A stretch of 64,000 bases of DNA, taken from Pedobacter helvus. Lineage in GTDB: Bacteria; Bacteroidota; Bacteroidia; Sphingobacteriales; Sphingobacteriaceae. Below are positions 8,182 through 16,986 of the stretch, piece after piece; within the stretch, counting starts at the first letter, position 1, and each line of letters starts with the position of its first letter. The translations under genes and the position numbers were made by a program. The stretch spans positions 248,001 to 312,000 of the forward strand of contig NZ_SRMP01000002.1 in the NCBI RefSeq assembly GCF_005925325.1. Reading direction: 5' to 3'. The notes under the pieces are model-generated. The model was not told where the DNA came from and did not search any database. It saw only the letters and a list, made by a program, of their open reading frames with translations.

Positions 8182-8862
8182 ATGACAACAAAGAGGTTTT
8201 TTATCTTGTTGCTTCTCCTAGCAATTAGTGTGCAGATTAAGGCGCAAGACGATATTGCGAGTCAAATTAATCCGCCTTTGTTGCAGAAATATATTGATCT
8301 GGCAAAAGAATATTATCCTAAGAGGAAAATGTATAAAGCCAGCGAATTAAGTGCTAAAGCTAAAATAGGAGTGGCTAAAGCAAGTTATTTAGAGTCGCTA
8401 AATGCATCTTACTTTTACCGTCCCAATAACGGAACCATCTTAGATGCAACAAACCCTTACTCTATTAACGGTTTTCAATTTGGTGTAAATCTAAATTTGG
8501 GTATTTTTTTTCGTATACCATCATTAGTGAGACAAGCGAGAGAAGAATATAACTCGGCTGCTTACCTAACTAAAGAGTATGATATTTTATTAGAAACAGA
8601 GGTTAAGCAAAGATATTTTGAGTACTTACAGGGATTTGCCGATCTGAAAGTGAAAAATCAGGCTTATATTGATAACAAAGCGGCCAGTGATGGGCTTCGT
8701 TATAAATTTGAAAAGGGTGAGGTGTCGTTAGATGTCTACACCAAGGCCAAATCGCTCACCTCAACAGCTGGTTCCGAAAAGTTAACATCTGAATTGAATA
8801 TGCTTAGAGCTAAAAGTTATTTGGAAGCTTTAATTGGGAAAAAATTGGAAGACGTGAAATAG
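8182..8862 (+). CDS. Short TolC-like outer-membrane efflux-type protein
   Basis: A 226-residue exported protein (signal peptide ending near VQIKAQ) resembling one half of a TolC/OEP protein: long helices with AEEY/KQRYFEYLQGFADLKVKNQAY and KFEKGEVSLDVYTKAKS patterns. Full TolC proteins are about 420-480 residues with two repeats; only one is present, so it is either a half-length variant or an unrelated coiled-coil periplasmic protein. It sits between the priming transferase and the chain-length protein, which suggests a role in polymer export across the periplasm or outer membrane. Spacing to the next gene is 7 bases. Confidence 0.65.
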   Translation: MTTKRFFILLLLLAISVQIKAQDDIASQINPPLLQKYIDLAKEYYPKRKMYKASELSAKAKIGVAKASYLESLNASYFYRPNNGTILDATNPYSINGFQFGVNLNLGIFFRIPSLVRQAREEYNSAAYLTKEYDILLETEVKQRYFEYLQGFADLKVKNQAYIDNKAASDGLRYKFEKGEVSLDVYTKAKSLTSTAGSEKLTSELNMLRAKSYLEALIGKKLEDVK

Positions 8863-8869
8863 GGCGATT

Positions 8870-11026
8870 ATGAATATTAAAGAATTTTTAAATCTTATTG
8901 CTAAGTACAAATGGCTCATTGTTGCTATTCCAGCGATAACGCTTTTTGTTACCTTCCTTTTTGTTAAAAACCTTCCCAAACAATATAAATCGCAGGCCAA
9001 ATTATCTACAGGTTTATTAGACCCTTCTAGACAGGTAGCGCCTGATGTGCCTTCATATTCTGGGCCAGATCTTTTAATCAAGATTAACCAACAGTTTACC
9101 AATATTATGGATATTATGGTCATGCCTAAAAACATGAGCATTTTATCTTATCGATTGATATTACATGATCTGCAAAACCCCTCAAAGACTTTTCAGATAC
9201 AAAGTGATGATGTAAATGCATTAACTGCCGAGCAAAGACAGGCCGCAATTAGAGGTTTCGAAGAACGCATCGCAAAGAAACAAGTGTTAACTCCTTTTGA
9301 TAATTACGATGATGTAAAATATTACAATCTAGTAAAATCAATGGGGTATGATGCGGCCACCATCAGTAAAAAGTTAGCTATTAGCCACGAAGATAATAGT
9401 GATTTTATTACAGTAGAGTTCACCTCTGGAAATACCTTAATGTCGGTGTTTGTAGTAAACACACTTTCTGCAGATTTTATCAATAACTACAGTTATGATC
9501 TGATCAGTAATAAAAATCAATCTATTATGGTATTAGATTCTCTTTTGCAAAAGAAAGAGGCTGTAATGAACGAGAAAAATCAAGAGCTGAAGGAGTACAA
9601 AATTAAAAATGAAGTACTAAACTTAGATAAACAGTCGCAAATTGTTTACCAACAGATTATTGATTATGAGAATAAAAAATCTCAGGCATTAATTGATTTG
9701 CAATCTTTGCAAGCGGCATTGAATAACGTAAACAAAAAGCTAAATGATCCAGCTTCTGATCGGTATTTAGGTGCAGATATCGCCGCTGACAACCAGGCTG
9801 TGATTGTATTAAGAAACAAAGTACAAGCGGCTAGTGAGGATTACATTGATGGAGGCTTTAAGCCCGCTGCCAAGAAAAAAGTAGATTCTTTACAACAACT
9901 TCTTACCGCACAATTGGTGAAAGCTAATGACCAGTACGTTGCAGATCCTATTGTTGCAAAACAAACTTTAGTGCAGAACCGAATTTCCATAGGAATTGAT
10001 CTAGAGAAAACAAGAGGAAGTATTCAGGACATAGATAGAGAGCTAGCTAAACTAAATGCTAAGTTTTCGGGTATGGTACCGTTTGATGCTGGTGTACAGA
10101 AATTTGAACGAGATGCTGACGTGGCAACCAAAGAGTACTTGGATTTGCTAAATCGCTACAACCAAACCAATCTTGATAAGAACATCGGTTTACGTTTACA
10201 ACTAGAGCAAGAGGGTGTGCCAACCGTAGCAGAGCCCTCTAGAAAGCTTATTTTTATGGCTTTAAGTGCCATTGCAAGTTTTGCCATTTGTTTCTGCGTA
10301 TTGTTTGTAATTCATTTGCTCGATCATTCTATCAACGACAAAAAACAATTAGCTACTGCTACCAAAGGCAAAGTGATAGGCGAACTTAACTATATCAAAT
10401 CTGAGCACAGAGATATAGATGAGATTTGGAAGAATGTTGGACAAGACGAACAGATGCTCACCTATAAGAATCTACTTCGTGGTTTACGCTTCGAAATTGA
10501 TAAAGCATTAGCTGCTGGCGATCACAAAATTTTAGGGATAACAAGACTACACCCAGAAAAATACAGCATTTTCTCTGCAGTAAGCTTAGCTTACAGTTTT
10601 GCGAGGTTAGATAAGCAAATTTTACTGATTGGAGATGCTGAAATGGCAGAAGAGATCAGGAGGTGGAATATCCCAACCAATCAGTCTTTAAAAACGGTAC
10701 TGAGTACATTTACATTTCAAAAAAATAATCTCATAACTTTTTTGAATAGAGATCTAGATGGTGTTTCGCTACTGGAGAATAAGGATAACTCAGGCATAAC
10801 TCAAATCTTCAATAGTCTCAAGAACGAATTTGATTTAATTATTGTCTATTTAGATGCTGTAAACGGGGTATCTGATGTGAAAGAATGGATTTTGTTTACT
10901 GAGAAATATCTGGCTACTTTTATGGCCGGCAAATCTTTGGGCGATAGTGACAAAGAGGTCATCAAATCGCTAAATAACGATAAGAAATTTATTGGCTGGC
11001 TAATCAACGGTGTTAAACGTAACTAG
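8870..11026 (+). CDS. Wzz/GumC-type chain-length protein with degenerate BY-kinase domain
   Basis: A 718-residue polysaccharide co-polymerase. The first membrane helix is at about residues 14-32 and the second at about 460-482, with a long coiled-coil periplasmic part between them (about 215-290 and 330-440). The cytoplasmic C-terminus (about 540-718) aligns by pattern with a BY-kinase: HKILGITR, then SAVSLAYSFARLDKQILLIGD, then FDLIIVYLDAVNG. However, the Walker A position reads LHPEKYSIF instead of GxGKS and the A' aspartate is changed (GDAE). There is no terminal tyrosine cluster. It is therefore predicted to be unable to hydrolyse ATP and to act as a scaffold for chain-length control. Confidence 0.85.
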   Translation: MNIKEFLNLIAKYKWLIVAIPAITLFVTFLFVKNLPKQYKSQAKLSTGLLDPSRQVAPDVPSYSGPDLLIKINQQFTNIMDIMVMPKNMSILSYRLILHDLQNPSKTFQIQSDDVNALTAEQRQAAIRGFEERIAKKQVLTPFDNYDDVKYYNLVKSMGYDAATISKKLAISHEDNSDFITVEFTSGNTLMSVFVVNTLSADFINNYSYDLISNKNQSIMVLDSLLQKKEAVMNEKNQELKEYKIKNEVLNLDKQSQIVYQQIIDYENKKSQALIDLQSLQAALNNVNKKLNDPASDRYLGADIAADNQAVIVLRNKVQAASEDYIDGGFKPAAKKKVDSLQQLLTAQLVKANDQYVADPIVAKQTLVQNRISIGIDLEKTRGSIQDIDRELAKLNAKFSGMVPFDAGVQKFERDADVATKEYLDLLNRYNQTNLDKNIGLRLQLEQEGVPTVAEPSRKLIFMALSAIASFAICFCVLFVIHLLDHSINDKKQLATATKGKVIGELNYIKSEHRDIDEIWKNVGQDEQMLTYKNLLRGLRFEIDKALAAGDHKILGITRLHPEKYSIFSAVSLAYSFARLDKQILLIGDAEMAEEIRRWNIPTNQSLKTVLSTFTFQKNNLITFLNRDLDGVSLLENKDNSGITQIFNSLKNEFDLIIVYLDAVNGVSDVKEWILFTEKYLATFMAGKSLGDSDKEVIKSLNNDKKFIGWLINGVKRN

Positions 11027-11032
11027 TAGGTT

Positions 11033-12487
11033 ATGCTTAGGAATCTGCAGCTAAATATTGCCGATCATAAGAAGAAAGTGCTGTTTTTTGTAATAGCGTT
11101 GAGCCTTTCTATATTGGTTGCAGGCTCTACGGCCACATATGGTTTCTTGGGGCCTGTGTTAGCTTTAGCAGCTGCTGGTGCTGGTGCATTTTTGTTTGCC
11201 GCATTTACCAATCCACGTGTTGCTTTTATTGTCTACTTCGCTTATTGCTTCGTATTAGGCTTTGTTGTTAAAACTTTTTTGAATATTCCGGTTGGTTTAG
11301 CCATGGATGCCATTCTGTTGCTCACTTGGGCAAGCCTTTTGGTAAACATGAACAAGTTCAATTGGAAAGCACTAAAAAACGAACACGTTATGCTATCACT
11401 GATTTGGTTTGGCATAAGTATGTTGCAGGTGCTAAATCCATACGGTGGGAGTTTTACTGGTTGGTTTAACGAGCTGCGCTTTACAGCATTAAGTTGGCTT
11501 TTAACTGCGCCAATTGTGTTTTTGCTTTTCAATAGAATGGAAGATCTAAATCGGTTTATCGGCTTTATCTTCTTTTTTTCCTGTATTGCAGTGCTGTATG
11601 GCGTAAAGCAACTGTATGTGGGGCTAACTGGTGGCGAGCAAGCGTGGCTAGATACTGGCGCAAAGGTTACACATATCCTGGATGGAAAATTAAGGGTATT
11701 TTCAATTTACTCGGATGCTGGGCAGTTTGGTGCTTCGCAAGCGATTATGTCGGTAATGGCCATGATCTTGGCGATGGGACCATTCTCTTTCGCTAAGCGG
11801 ATTGTTTTTGGCGTAATCGCCTTAATTACCTTGTACGGAATGGGGATTTCGGGAACTAGGGGCGCCCTATTCGCTTTGGTTGCTGGCTTAGGTTATGCCC
11901 TTTTTTTGAGTAAGAATTTTAAGATTTTAATTATCGGAAGTGTCTTTGCTTTAGGTGGTTTGGGCGTTTTAAAGTACACTAAAATAGGGGATGAGATTTT
12001 TCAAATTAGACGCTTGCGTAGTGCTTTAGATCCAAAAGATGCCTCTTTTAACGTGAGGATAGTAAATCAGGAGAAGCTTGCGTATTTGTTAAAAGATCAT
12101 CCCTTTGGTGCAGGTTTAGGAATGAGTGGAATGAACGGAACCACTTACAATGCCGATAAGCCCATTGCTAACATTCAGCCCGATAGTTACTGGGTAAAAG
12201 TTTGGGTAATGTACGGTGTTGTTGGTTTACTGATATGGTTCGCAATAAACTGTTACATTATTGGAAAATGTAGCGGTATCGTTTGGCAATTGAAAGACCC
12301 CAAGCTCAAGACCAAAATGATTGCACTCACTTCGGGTACCGTTGGCTGTTTTATTTGCAGTTATGGTAACGAGGTAATGAATGCCATACCTTCCTCCATA
12401 ATTATGTTTATGTCTTGGTCGTTTGTGTTTATTGCACCTTGGTTAGATACACCTAGAAAATTAGAAACCGATGGAAGTGATTTATAG
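11033..12487 (+). CDS. O-antigen polymerase/ligase family membrane protein (Wzy-like)
   Basis: A 484-residue polytopic protein with about ten or more predicted helices. The signature GISGTRGALFALVAGLGYALF, split across a helix and preceded by a soluble loop, together with DHPFGAGLGMSG in the large periplasmic loop, matches the Wzy_C/O-antigen ligase family. It would polymerise lipid-linked repeat units or transfer the finished chain. It starts 6 bases after the chain-length gene, and its last 17 bases overlap the next glycosyltransferase. Polymerase and ligase cannot be told apart from sequence; the locus context favours polymerase. Confidence 0.8.
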   Translation: MLRNLQLNIADHKKKVLFFVIALSLSILVAGSTATYGFLGPVLALAAAGAGAFLFAAFTNPRVAFIVYFAYCFVLGFVVKTFLNIPVGLAMDAILLLTWASLLVNMNKFNWKALKNEHVMLSLIWFGISMLQVLNPYGGSFTGWFNELRFTALSWLLTAPIVFLLFNRMEDLNRFIGFIFFFSCIAVLYGVKQLYVGLTGGEQAWLDTGAKVTHILDGKLRVFSIYSDAGQFGASQAIMSVMAMILAMGPFSFAKRIVFGVIALITLYGMGISGTRGALFALVAGLGYALFLSKNFKILIIGSVFALGGLGVLKYTKIGDEIFQIRRLRSALDPKDASFNVRIVNQEKLAYLLKDHPFGAGLGMSGMNGTTYNADKPIANIQPDSYWVKVWVMYGVVGLLIWFAINCYIIGKCSGIVWQLKDPKLKTKMIALTSGTVGCFICSYGNEVMNAIPSSIIMFMSWSFVFIAPWLDTPRKLETDGSDL

Positions 12488-13670
12488 TATTATCGATGTA
12501 TTTTTCTGGGTTTTGGGTATTTATCTGCTGCTCAATTGCGTCTACTTAGGTTTTTTCGGCTTGGTGGGTTTGCTGCCATTGCGTAAAGCAAAAAAAGAGG
12601 CCAATCATTACAGGAAGATAGCGGTGTTATTTCCAACATATCAGGAAAACGTAGTGATCATTGATAGTGTTAAAACCGCTTTAAAGCAGCAGTATGGTGG
12701 CACTTTCGAAGTGGTCATAATCGCCGATGGCTTAAAACCTGAAACTTTAGCGACTTTAAGAGGACTTAGCGTTAGAGTAGTTGAAGTATTTTTTGAGAAA
12801 AGCACCAAAGGCAAAGCTATGCAATTTGTCATGAACCAACTGGAAGGAGAAGGTTTTGAAATTGCGGTAGTGTTGGATGTAGATAATGTAATGAGCGATG
12901 ATTGCCTGACTTACCTAAATGCTTCCTTTGATCAGGGTAAAAGAGTGGTACAGGCGCATCGAGTAGCCAAAAATATGGATACTTCGTTTGCTTTTCTAGA
13001 TGCTTGCAATGAAGAAGTGAATAATCATCTGTTCCGCAAAAGCCATGCTGTGTTAGGTTTGTCGCCGGCTTTAATTGGTTCTGGAATGGCGTTTGAATTC
13101 GCTTACTTCCGTGATTTGTTAAATAATATTGGTGAGACCGTAGGTGAGGATAAACAACTCGATTTCATGATCGCTAAAGATAAAGTGAACGTTGCTTATT
13201 TGAATGATGTTTACGTTTACGACGAAAAGATCGAAAATGCGAAGGTATTTACCAAACAACGCACTAGATGGATCGCTTCGCAAGTTGAGTTCCTGAAAAA
13301 ATATGCTTTCGAAGGATTTGTGCAGTTATTTAAAGGTAATATCGAATTTTTCAATAAAACTTTGCAGACATTTTTAGGGCCAAGAATGTTATTGTTAGCG
13401 TTACTTTTTTTACTAGCGCTTCAATCATTTTTCAATCCCTTTGGGCCAACAAAAGAGTTTTGGATTGGTCTATTCATCAGCCTTTGCTTAACCTTAATTA
13501 TTTCTATACCAAGGAGATTTTACGCAGATAAAAGAATGTTTTTGGCTTTATTTCAAATTCCGAGAGCCGTGTTTGGCATGGTGATCGCACTGGCAAGCAT
13601 TGGGAAAGCGAAAAAATCTTTCATGGCAACACCACACAGTAGCAAACCTGTTGAAAAAGAAAACATTTAA
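12471..13670 (+). CDS. Membrane-bound family 2 glycosyltransferase, processive type
   Basis: A 399-residue GT2 enzyme. It has an N-terminal helix (about 5-30), a GT-A domain with FPTYQEN, IADGLKPE, the DxD-type VLDVDN, and the QxxRW motif (KQRTRW), followed by two to three C-terminal membrane helices. QxxRW together with membrane helices is characteristic of processive enzymes such as cellulose or hyaluronan synthases and related GT2 proteins. It overlaps the polymerase gene by 17 bases. Sugar and acceptor are unknown. Confidence 0.85.
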   Translation: MEVIYSIIDVFFWVLGIYLLLNCVYLGFFGLVGLLPLRKAKKEANHYRKIAVLFPTYQENVVIIDSVKTALKQQYGGTFEVVIIADGLKPETLATLRGLSVRVVEVFFEKSTKGKAMQFVMNQLEGEGFEIAVVLDVDNVMSDDCLTYLNASFDQGKRVVQAHRVAKNMDTSFAFLDACNEEVNNHLFRKSHAVLGLSPALIGSGMAFEFAYFRDLLNNIGETVGEDKQLDFMIAKDKVNVAYLNDVYVYDEKIENAKVFTKQRTRWIASQVEFLKKYAFEGFVQLFKGNIEFFNKTLQTFLGPRMLLLALLFLLALQSFFNPFGPTKEFWIGLFISLCLTLIISIPRRFYADKRMFLALFQIPRAVFGMVIALASIGKAKKSFMATPHSSKPVEKENI

Positions 13671-13672
13671 TT

Positions 13673-13771
13673 ATGCCTTTAGAACTGCTTATTGTACCAG
13701 CTATAGTTTTCGGCATCCTCGGTTTCGTGAGGGGTGTAAGTGCTTACAAACGAGTTCAAGATAAATCGTAA
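13673..13771 (+). CDS. 32-residue single-helix membrane peptide
   Basis: ATG to TAA encodes 32 residues with one hydrophobic helix (LLIVPAIVFGILGF) and a basic tail (RGVSAYKRVQDKS). The ORF fits exactly between two glycosyltransferase genes: on both sides the junction is TAA-TT-ATG, two bases between stop and start, which argues it is translated as part of the operon. Positive charges after the helix suggest an N-out orientation. Function is unknown; it could be a small subunit of the preceding membrane glycosyltransferase, by analogy only. It is too short for default gene callers in many settings. Confidence 0.6.
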   Translation: MPLELLIVPAIVFGILGFVRGVSAYKRVQDKS

Positions 13772-13773
13772 TT

Positions 13774-14979
13774 ATGGCTATTATCGAAAACAGAGATATC
13801 ATTGTAGTTGGTCAACAGCCTTGGGATACTCCAATTGGAAGTAACTGTAAAGATATTGCCCTAGAATTTAGTAAGCATAATCGGGTGCTGTATATCAATG
13901 CTCCACTAGATCGTAGAACTAAATTTCAGCAGGCAGACAGTGAGGGTGTGAAAAAGCGGGTACGTGTAATTAAGGGCGAGGAAGATGGTTTGAAAGAAAT
14001 TGCACCTAATTTTTGGGTGTTCTATCCGGATGTGATCAACGAATCTATTAACTGGATAAAACCAACTGCGATTTTTCGCATCCTTAATAAAATCAATAAC
14101 AAACGATTTGCAAAATCTGTTAAGAAAGCTATACAACGGTTAGATTTTAAGAATTTCATTCTTTTTAATGATAGCGATATGTTCAGAAGCTACCATTTGA
14201 AAGAGCTCTTAAATCCAGCTAAAAGCATTTACTATTCGAGAGACAACCTTTTGGCTACGCCTTATTGGGGCAAACATGGTAAAAGCTTAGAACCAGAGCT
14301 GATTAAAAAAAGCGATTTGTGTGTGGCCAACTCGGTATACTTGGCTAATTATTGTAGAAAGTATAACCCCAATTCTTTTTACGTTGGTCAAGGTTGCGAT
14401 TTAACCACCTTTAAAAACGACGATAGTGTTGTAGTTCCCGAAAGATTAGCGGTAATTCCCAAACCAATTTTAGGTTATGTGGGTGCCTTGCTTTCCATGC
14501 GTTTAGATGAAAATATTTTGATTCATTTGGCAGCCCAAAAGCCAGAATGGAGCATTGTTCTGGTTGGGCCAGAAGACGACGATTTCAAAGCAAGCAAACT
14601 TCATCAGCTAAAAAATGTTCACTTCTTGGGCCCTCAAAAGCCTGAAACTTTGCCTGCTTATATCAAAGGTTTCGATATTTGTTTAAATCCGCAGGCACTT
14701 AATCCTTTAACGATTGGTAATTATCCGAGGAAGATAGACGAATATTTAGCCATGGGTAAACCGACTTTGGCTACTAGAACTGAAGCCATGAGTGTTTTTG
14801 AAGATTACGTGTACATTGCAGAAACAAAGGAACAATATGTGGCGTTAGCTGAGAAAGCATTAGCGGAGAATACAGCAGGACTGGAAAATGAACGTATTGC
14901 TTTTGCACAAACGCACACTTGGGAGAAAAATGTAGAAGAAATATATAAGGCGATTGAAATAGTACAAAAACTTAACTAG
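13774..14979 (+). CDS. Glycosyltransferase, GT4/group 1-like
   Basis: A 401-residue soluble GT-B enzyme. The C-terminal half carries VGPEDDDF, NVHFLGPQKPETLPAYIKGFDICLNP and the sugar-nucleotide-binding region PRKIDEYLAMGKP typical of group 1 transferases. The N-terminal half (VVGQQPWDTPIGSN, YYSRDN, SDLCVANS) is like a family of polysaccharide-locus transferases. It would add one sugar to the lipid-linked repeat unit in the cytoplasm. It lies two bases after the 32-codon ORF and 67 bases before the next glycosyltransferase. Donor unknown. Confidence 0.85.
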   Translation: MAIIENRDIIVVGQQPWDTPIGSNCKDIALEFSKHNRVLYINAPLDRRTKFQQADSEGVKKRVRVIKGEEDGLKEIAPNFWVFYPDVINESINWIKPTAIFRILNKINNKRFAKSVKKAIQRLDFKNFILFNDSDMFRSYHLKELLNPAKSIYYSRDNLLATPYWGKHGKSLEPELIKKSDLCVANSVYLANYCRKYNPNSFYVGQGCDLTTFKNDDSVVVPERLAVIPKPILGYVGALLSMRLDENILIHLAAQKPEWSIVLVGPEDDDFKASKLHQLKNVHFLGPQKPETLPAYIKGFDICLNPQALNPLTIGNYPRKIDEYLAMGKPTLATRTEAMSVFEDYVYIAETKEQYVALAEKALAENTAGLENERIAFAQTHTWEKNVEEIYKAIEIVQKLN

Positions 14980-15046
14980 TACAGAGGCACAGATAATTTA
15001 GATAAATAAATACTATCTGTGCATTTGTGGCTGATTTTATAACAGC

Positions 15047-15964
15047 ATGACATTAACTTCGATTATTACAGTCAATTTCCATCAGGCAGAGGTTACTATA
15101 GATTTCTTAAAATCTGTGGCTACGTCGTATTCGCCTACGGAAGTTGAAATAATTATTGTAGATAATGGGGCCGAAAAAAATATGGAGCTGATTTTTCAGC
15201 CACATTTCAGCAATATCAAATACATCCAATCTAAAGAAAATTTAGGCTTTGCAGGCGGTAATAATTTAGGGATTAAACAAGCCAAAGGCGATTACATCTT
15301 TCTTCTCAACAACGATACGGAAATTCCTGCGGGTTGTATAGAAACAATGATCACGGAGCTAGAAGCCAATGATAAAATCGGGCTGCTATCACCATTGTTG
15401 CTATATTTTGATCAAAAAGATTTGGTGCAATATGCCGGCTTTACTCCAATGAATTATTTGGTGGCACGTAACGCTTACGTGGGTCAGTTTGAAAAAAATA
15501 AGGGACAATTTGATAAGCAAACTTACCAAACAGGTTTTTGTCACGGTGCTGCAGTAATGTGCCGTAAAACGGATTTACAAAGGGCCGGTTTAATGGACGA
15601 AACCTATTTTTTATATTATGAGGAGTTAGATTGGTGCGAAAAATTTATGCGAATAGGTAAGGAGATCTGGTTTACGGGTAAAACCCATGTCTACCATAAA
15701 GAATCTATCAGCGTAGGTAAAGCTAGTCCTTTAAAAATCTATTTCAACACTCGGAATAGAATGTTGTTCATTCGAAAAAATACAAGCTGGTTAAACACCA
15801 TTTTGTTCTCTATTTATTTTACGTTAATAGCTTGCCCTAAAGCGGTTTTAAAGTTTTTACTAAACAAGCAACCGGAGCTCGCCAAATGGACCTTAAAAGG
15901 TTTGTGGTGGAATTATACACACAGTAAAAATAGCAGAGATTTGGGGTATAGGATTAAATCTTAA
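15047..15964 (+). CDS. Family 2 glycosyltransferase (rhamnosyltransferase-like)
   Basis: A 305-residue GT-A enzyme: SIITVNFHQ at the N-terminus, EIIIVDNGAEKN, ENLGFAGGNNLGIKQAKGDY, the DxD-type NNDTE, and GFCHGAAVMCRKTDLQRAGLMDE with EELDWCEKF. This pattern is typical of WbbL/rhamnosyltransferase-type GT2 proteins. It ends immediately against the 3' end of the opposite-strand Fic gene (15964/15965), marking the right end of the first plus-strand run of the polysaccharide locus. Confidence 0.88.
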   Translation: MTLTSIITVNFHQAEVTIDFLKSVATSYSPTEVEIIIVDNGAEKNMELIFQPHFSNIKYIQSKENLGFAGGNNLGIKQAKGDYIFLLNNDTEIPAGCIETMITELEANDKIGLLSPLLLYFDQKDLVQYAGFTPMNYLVARNAYVGQFEKNKGQFDKQTYQTGFCHGAAVMCRKTDLQRAGLMDETYFLYYEELDWCEKFMRIGKEIWFTGKTHVYHKESISVGKASPLKIYFNTRNRMLFIRKNTSWLNTILFSIYFTLIACPKAVLKFLLNKQPELAKWTLKGLWWNYTHSKNSRDLGYRIKS

Positions 15965-16918
15965 TTACTTTTTTCTATATACCGACGTTTTTTTGTCTCC
16001 ATATTTGACTATTAAACCTTCGCTCACCCCAGTTTTTAGATCCCGGCTAGCAGTTGCAGTAGAGATATTTGGAAAATACGTCATGTACTGTTTTCGCGTA
16101 AATTCAGAATCATGATGTTCAAGAAATATTTCTAACCGTTCCCTCTCATTTAGTCTTTTAGTGCTGTTTTTTAAGAGTTCATTTAATGATTGGTCTATAA
16201 TATCGAGCATAAATTCTATGAACTTTGTCGATTTTCCTTCTTTATCGCAAACTGAAAGCGTATCATAATATGTTGTTTGGTTTTTAGAAATAAGTGTTTC
16301 GAAAGGTAGGAATTCAAATAAAAGATATTCTTTCATTAAAACCAAGGTTTGCCATAATCGTCCCATTCTGCCATTACCATCTGTAAAAGGATGAATAAAT
16401 TCCATTTCATAATGAAATACACAGCTTTTGATAAGCGTTAGTTCAGTTTTGTCCTTTAGGTACTTAAACAAATCTTGCATTAGAAATTTAACATTTGCAG
16501 CAGGTGGAGCAATATGCGCAATTTGCGAACCCTTAACAATTCCCACACCTTTTGTTCTGTACGCTCCGGCATCTGACACGAGCGTGTTCATCAAAATTCG
16601 ATGAGCTTTTAAAAAATCCTTCTCGGCGTCAAATTTCAGTTTTTTTAAATCTTTGTAAATTTCTAATGCATTTAATACTTCAATGATGTCTTTTTCAGGC
16701 CCCACAACACGCTTATTGTCTATGATAGCTGTAATTTGTTCTTCTGAAAGCGTATTCCCCTCTATATTTAATGAAGAATATATCGTTTTGATCTGATTCT
16801 GTTTTCTAAGTGTGGGATTTTGTTGTATTAAATATTTCGCATTAACCTCTCCAATTTTTTGTGAAATTGAAGCGATTAAATTAAGAACTAGTGCCGTGAT
16901 CTCATAAGGAGATTTCAT
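15965..16918 (-). CDS. Fic domain protein with N-terminal inhibitory motif and C-terminal winged helix
   Basis: A 317-residue Fic/DOC protein, expected to transfer AMP (or another nucleotide moiety) to a protein hydroxyl. The core motif is at 176-187, HPFTDGNGRMGR, with the catalytic His, the phosphate-binding GNGR and the final Arg intact. A class II inhibitory motif SLNIEG is at 49-54, with the regulatory Glu at 53, so it is probably autoinhibited. The last about 55 residues look like a winged helix (FTRKQYMTYFPNISTATASRDL). ATG 16918 is preferred over a TTG 27 bases upstream because that extension lies within two operator-like palindromes. It is inserted against the direction of the polysaccharide locus. 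Target unknown. Confidence 0.9.
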   Translation of the reverse strand: MKSPYEITALVLNLIASISQKIGEVNAKYLIQQNPTLRKQNQIKTIYSSLNIEGNTLSEEQITAIIDNKRVVGPEKDIIEVLNALEIYKDLKKLKFDAEKDFLKAHRILMNTLVSDAGAYRTKGVGIVKGSQIAHIAPPAANVKFLMQDLFKYLKDKTELTLIKSCVFHYEMEFIHPFTDGNGRMGRLWQTLVLMKEYLLFEFLPFETLISKNQTTYYDTLSVCDKEGKSTKFIEFMLDIIDQSLNELLKNSTKRLNERERLEIFLEHHDSEFTRKQYMTYFPNISTATASRDLKTGVSEGLIVKYGDKKTSVYRKK

Positions 16919-16920
16919 TT

Positions 16921-16944
16921 TGATAGTATCATTTGATAGTATCA
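16921..16944 (-). promoter_or_regulatory. Tandem palindromic operator of the Fic gene
   Basis: Two exact copies of TGATAGTATCA (16921-16931 and 16934-16944), each nearly self-complementary, with starts 13 bases apart. The inner copy ends 2 bases from the Fic start codon. This placement suits repression, possibly by the C-terminal winged helix of Fic itself. Confidence 0.55.
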
Positions 16945-16986
16945 AAATTAGTGAAATAATGTTGTCTTTTAATTAAAAATAAATCA

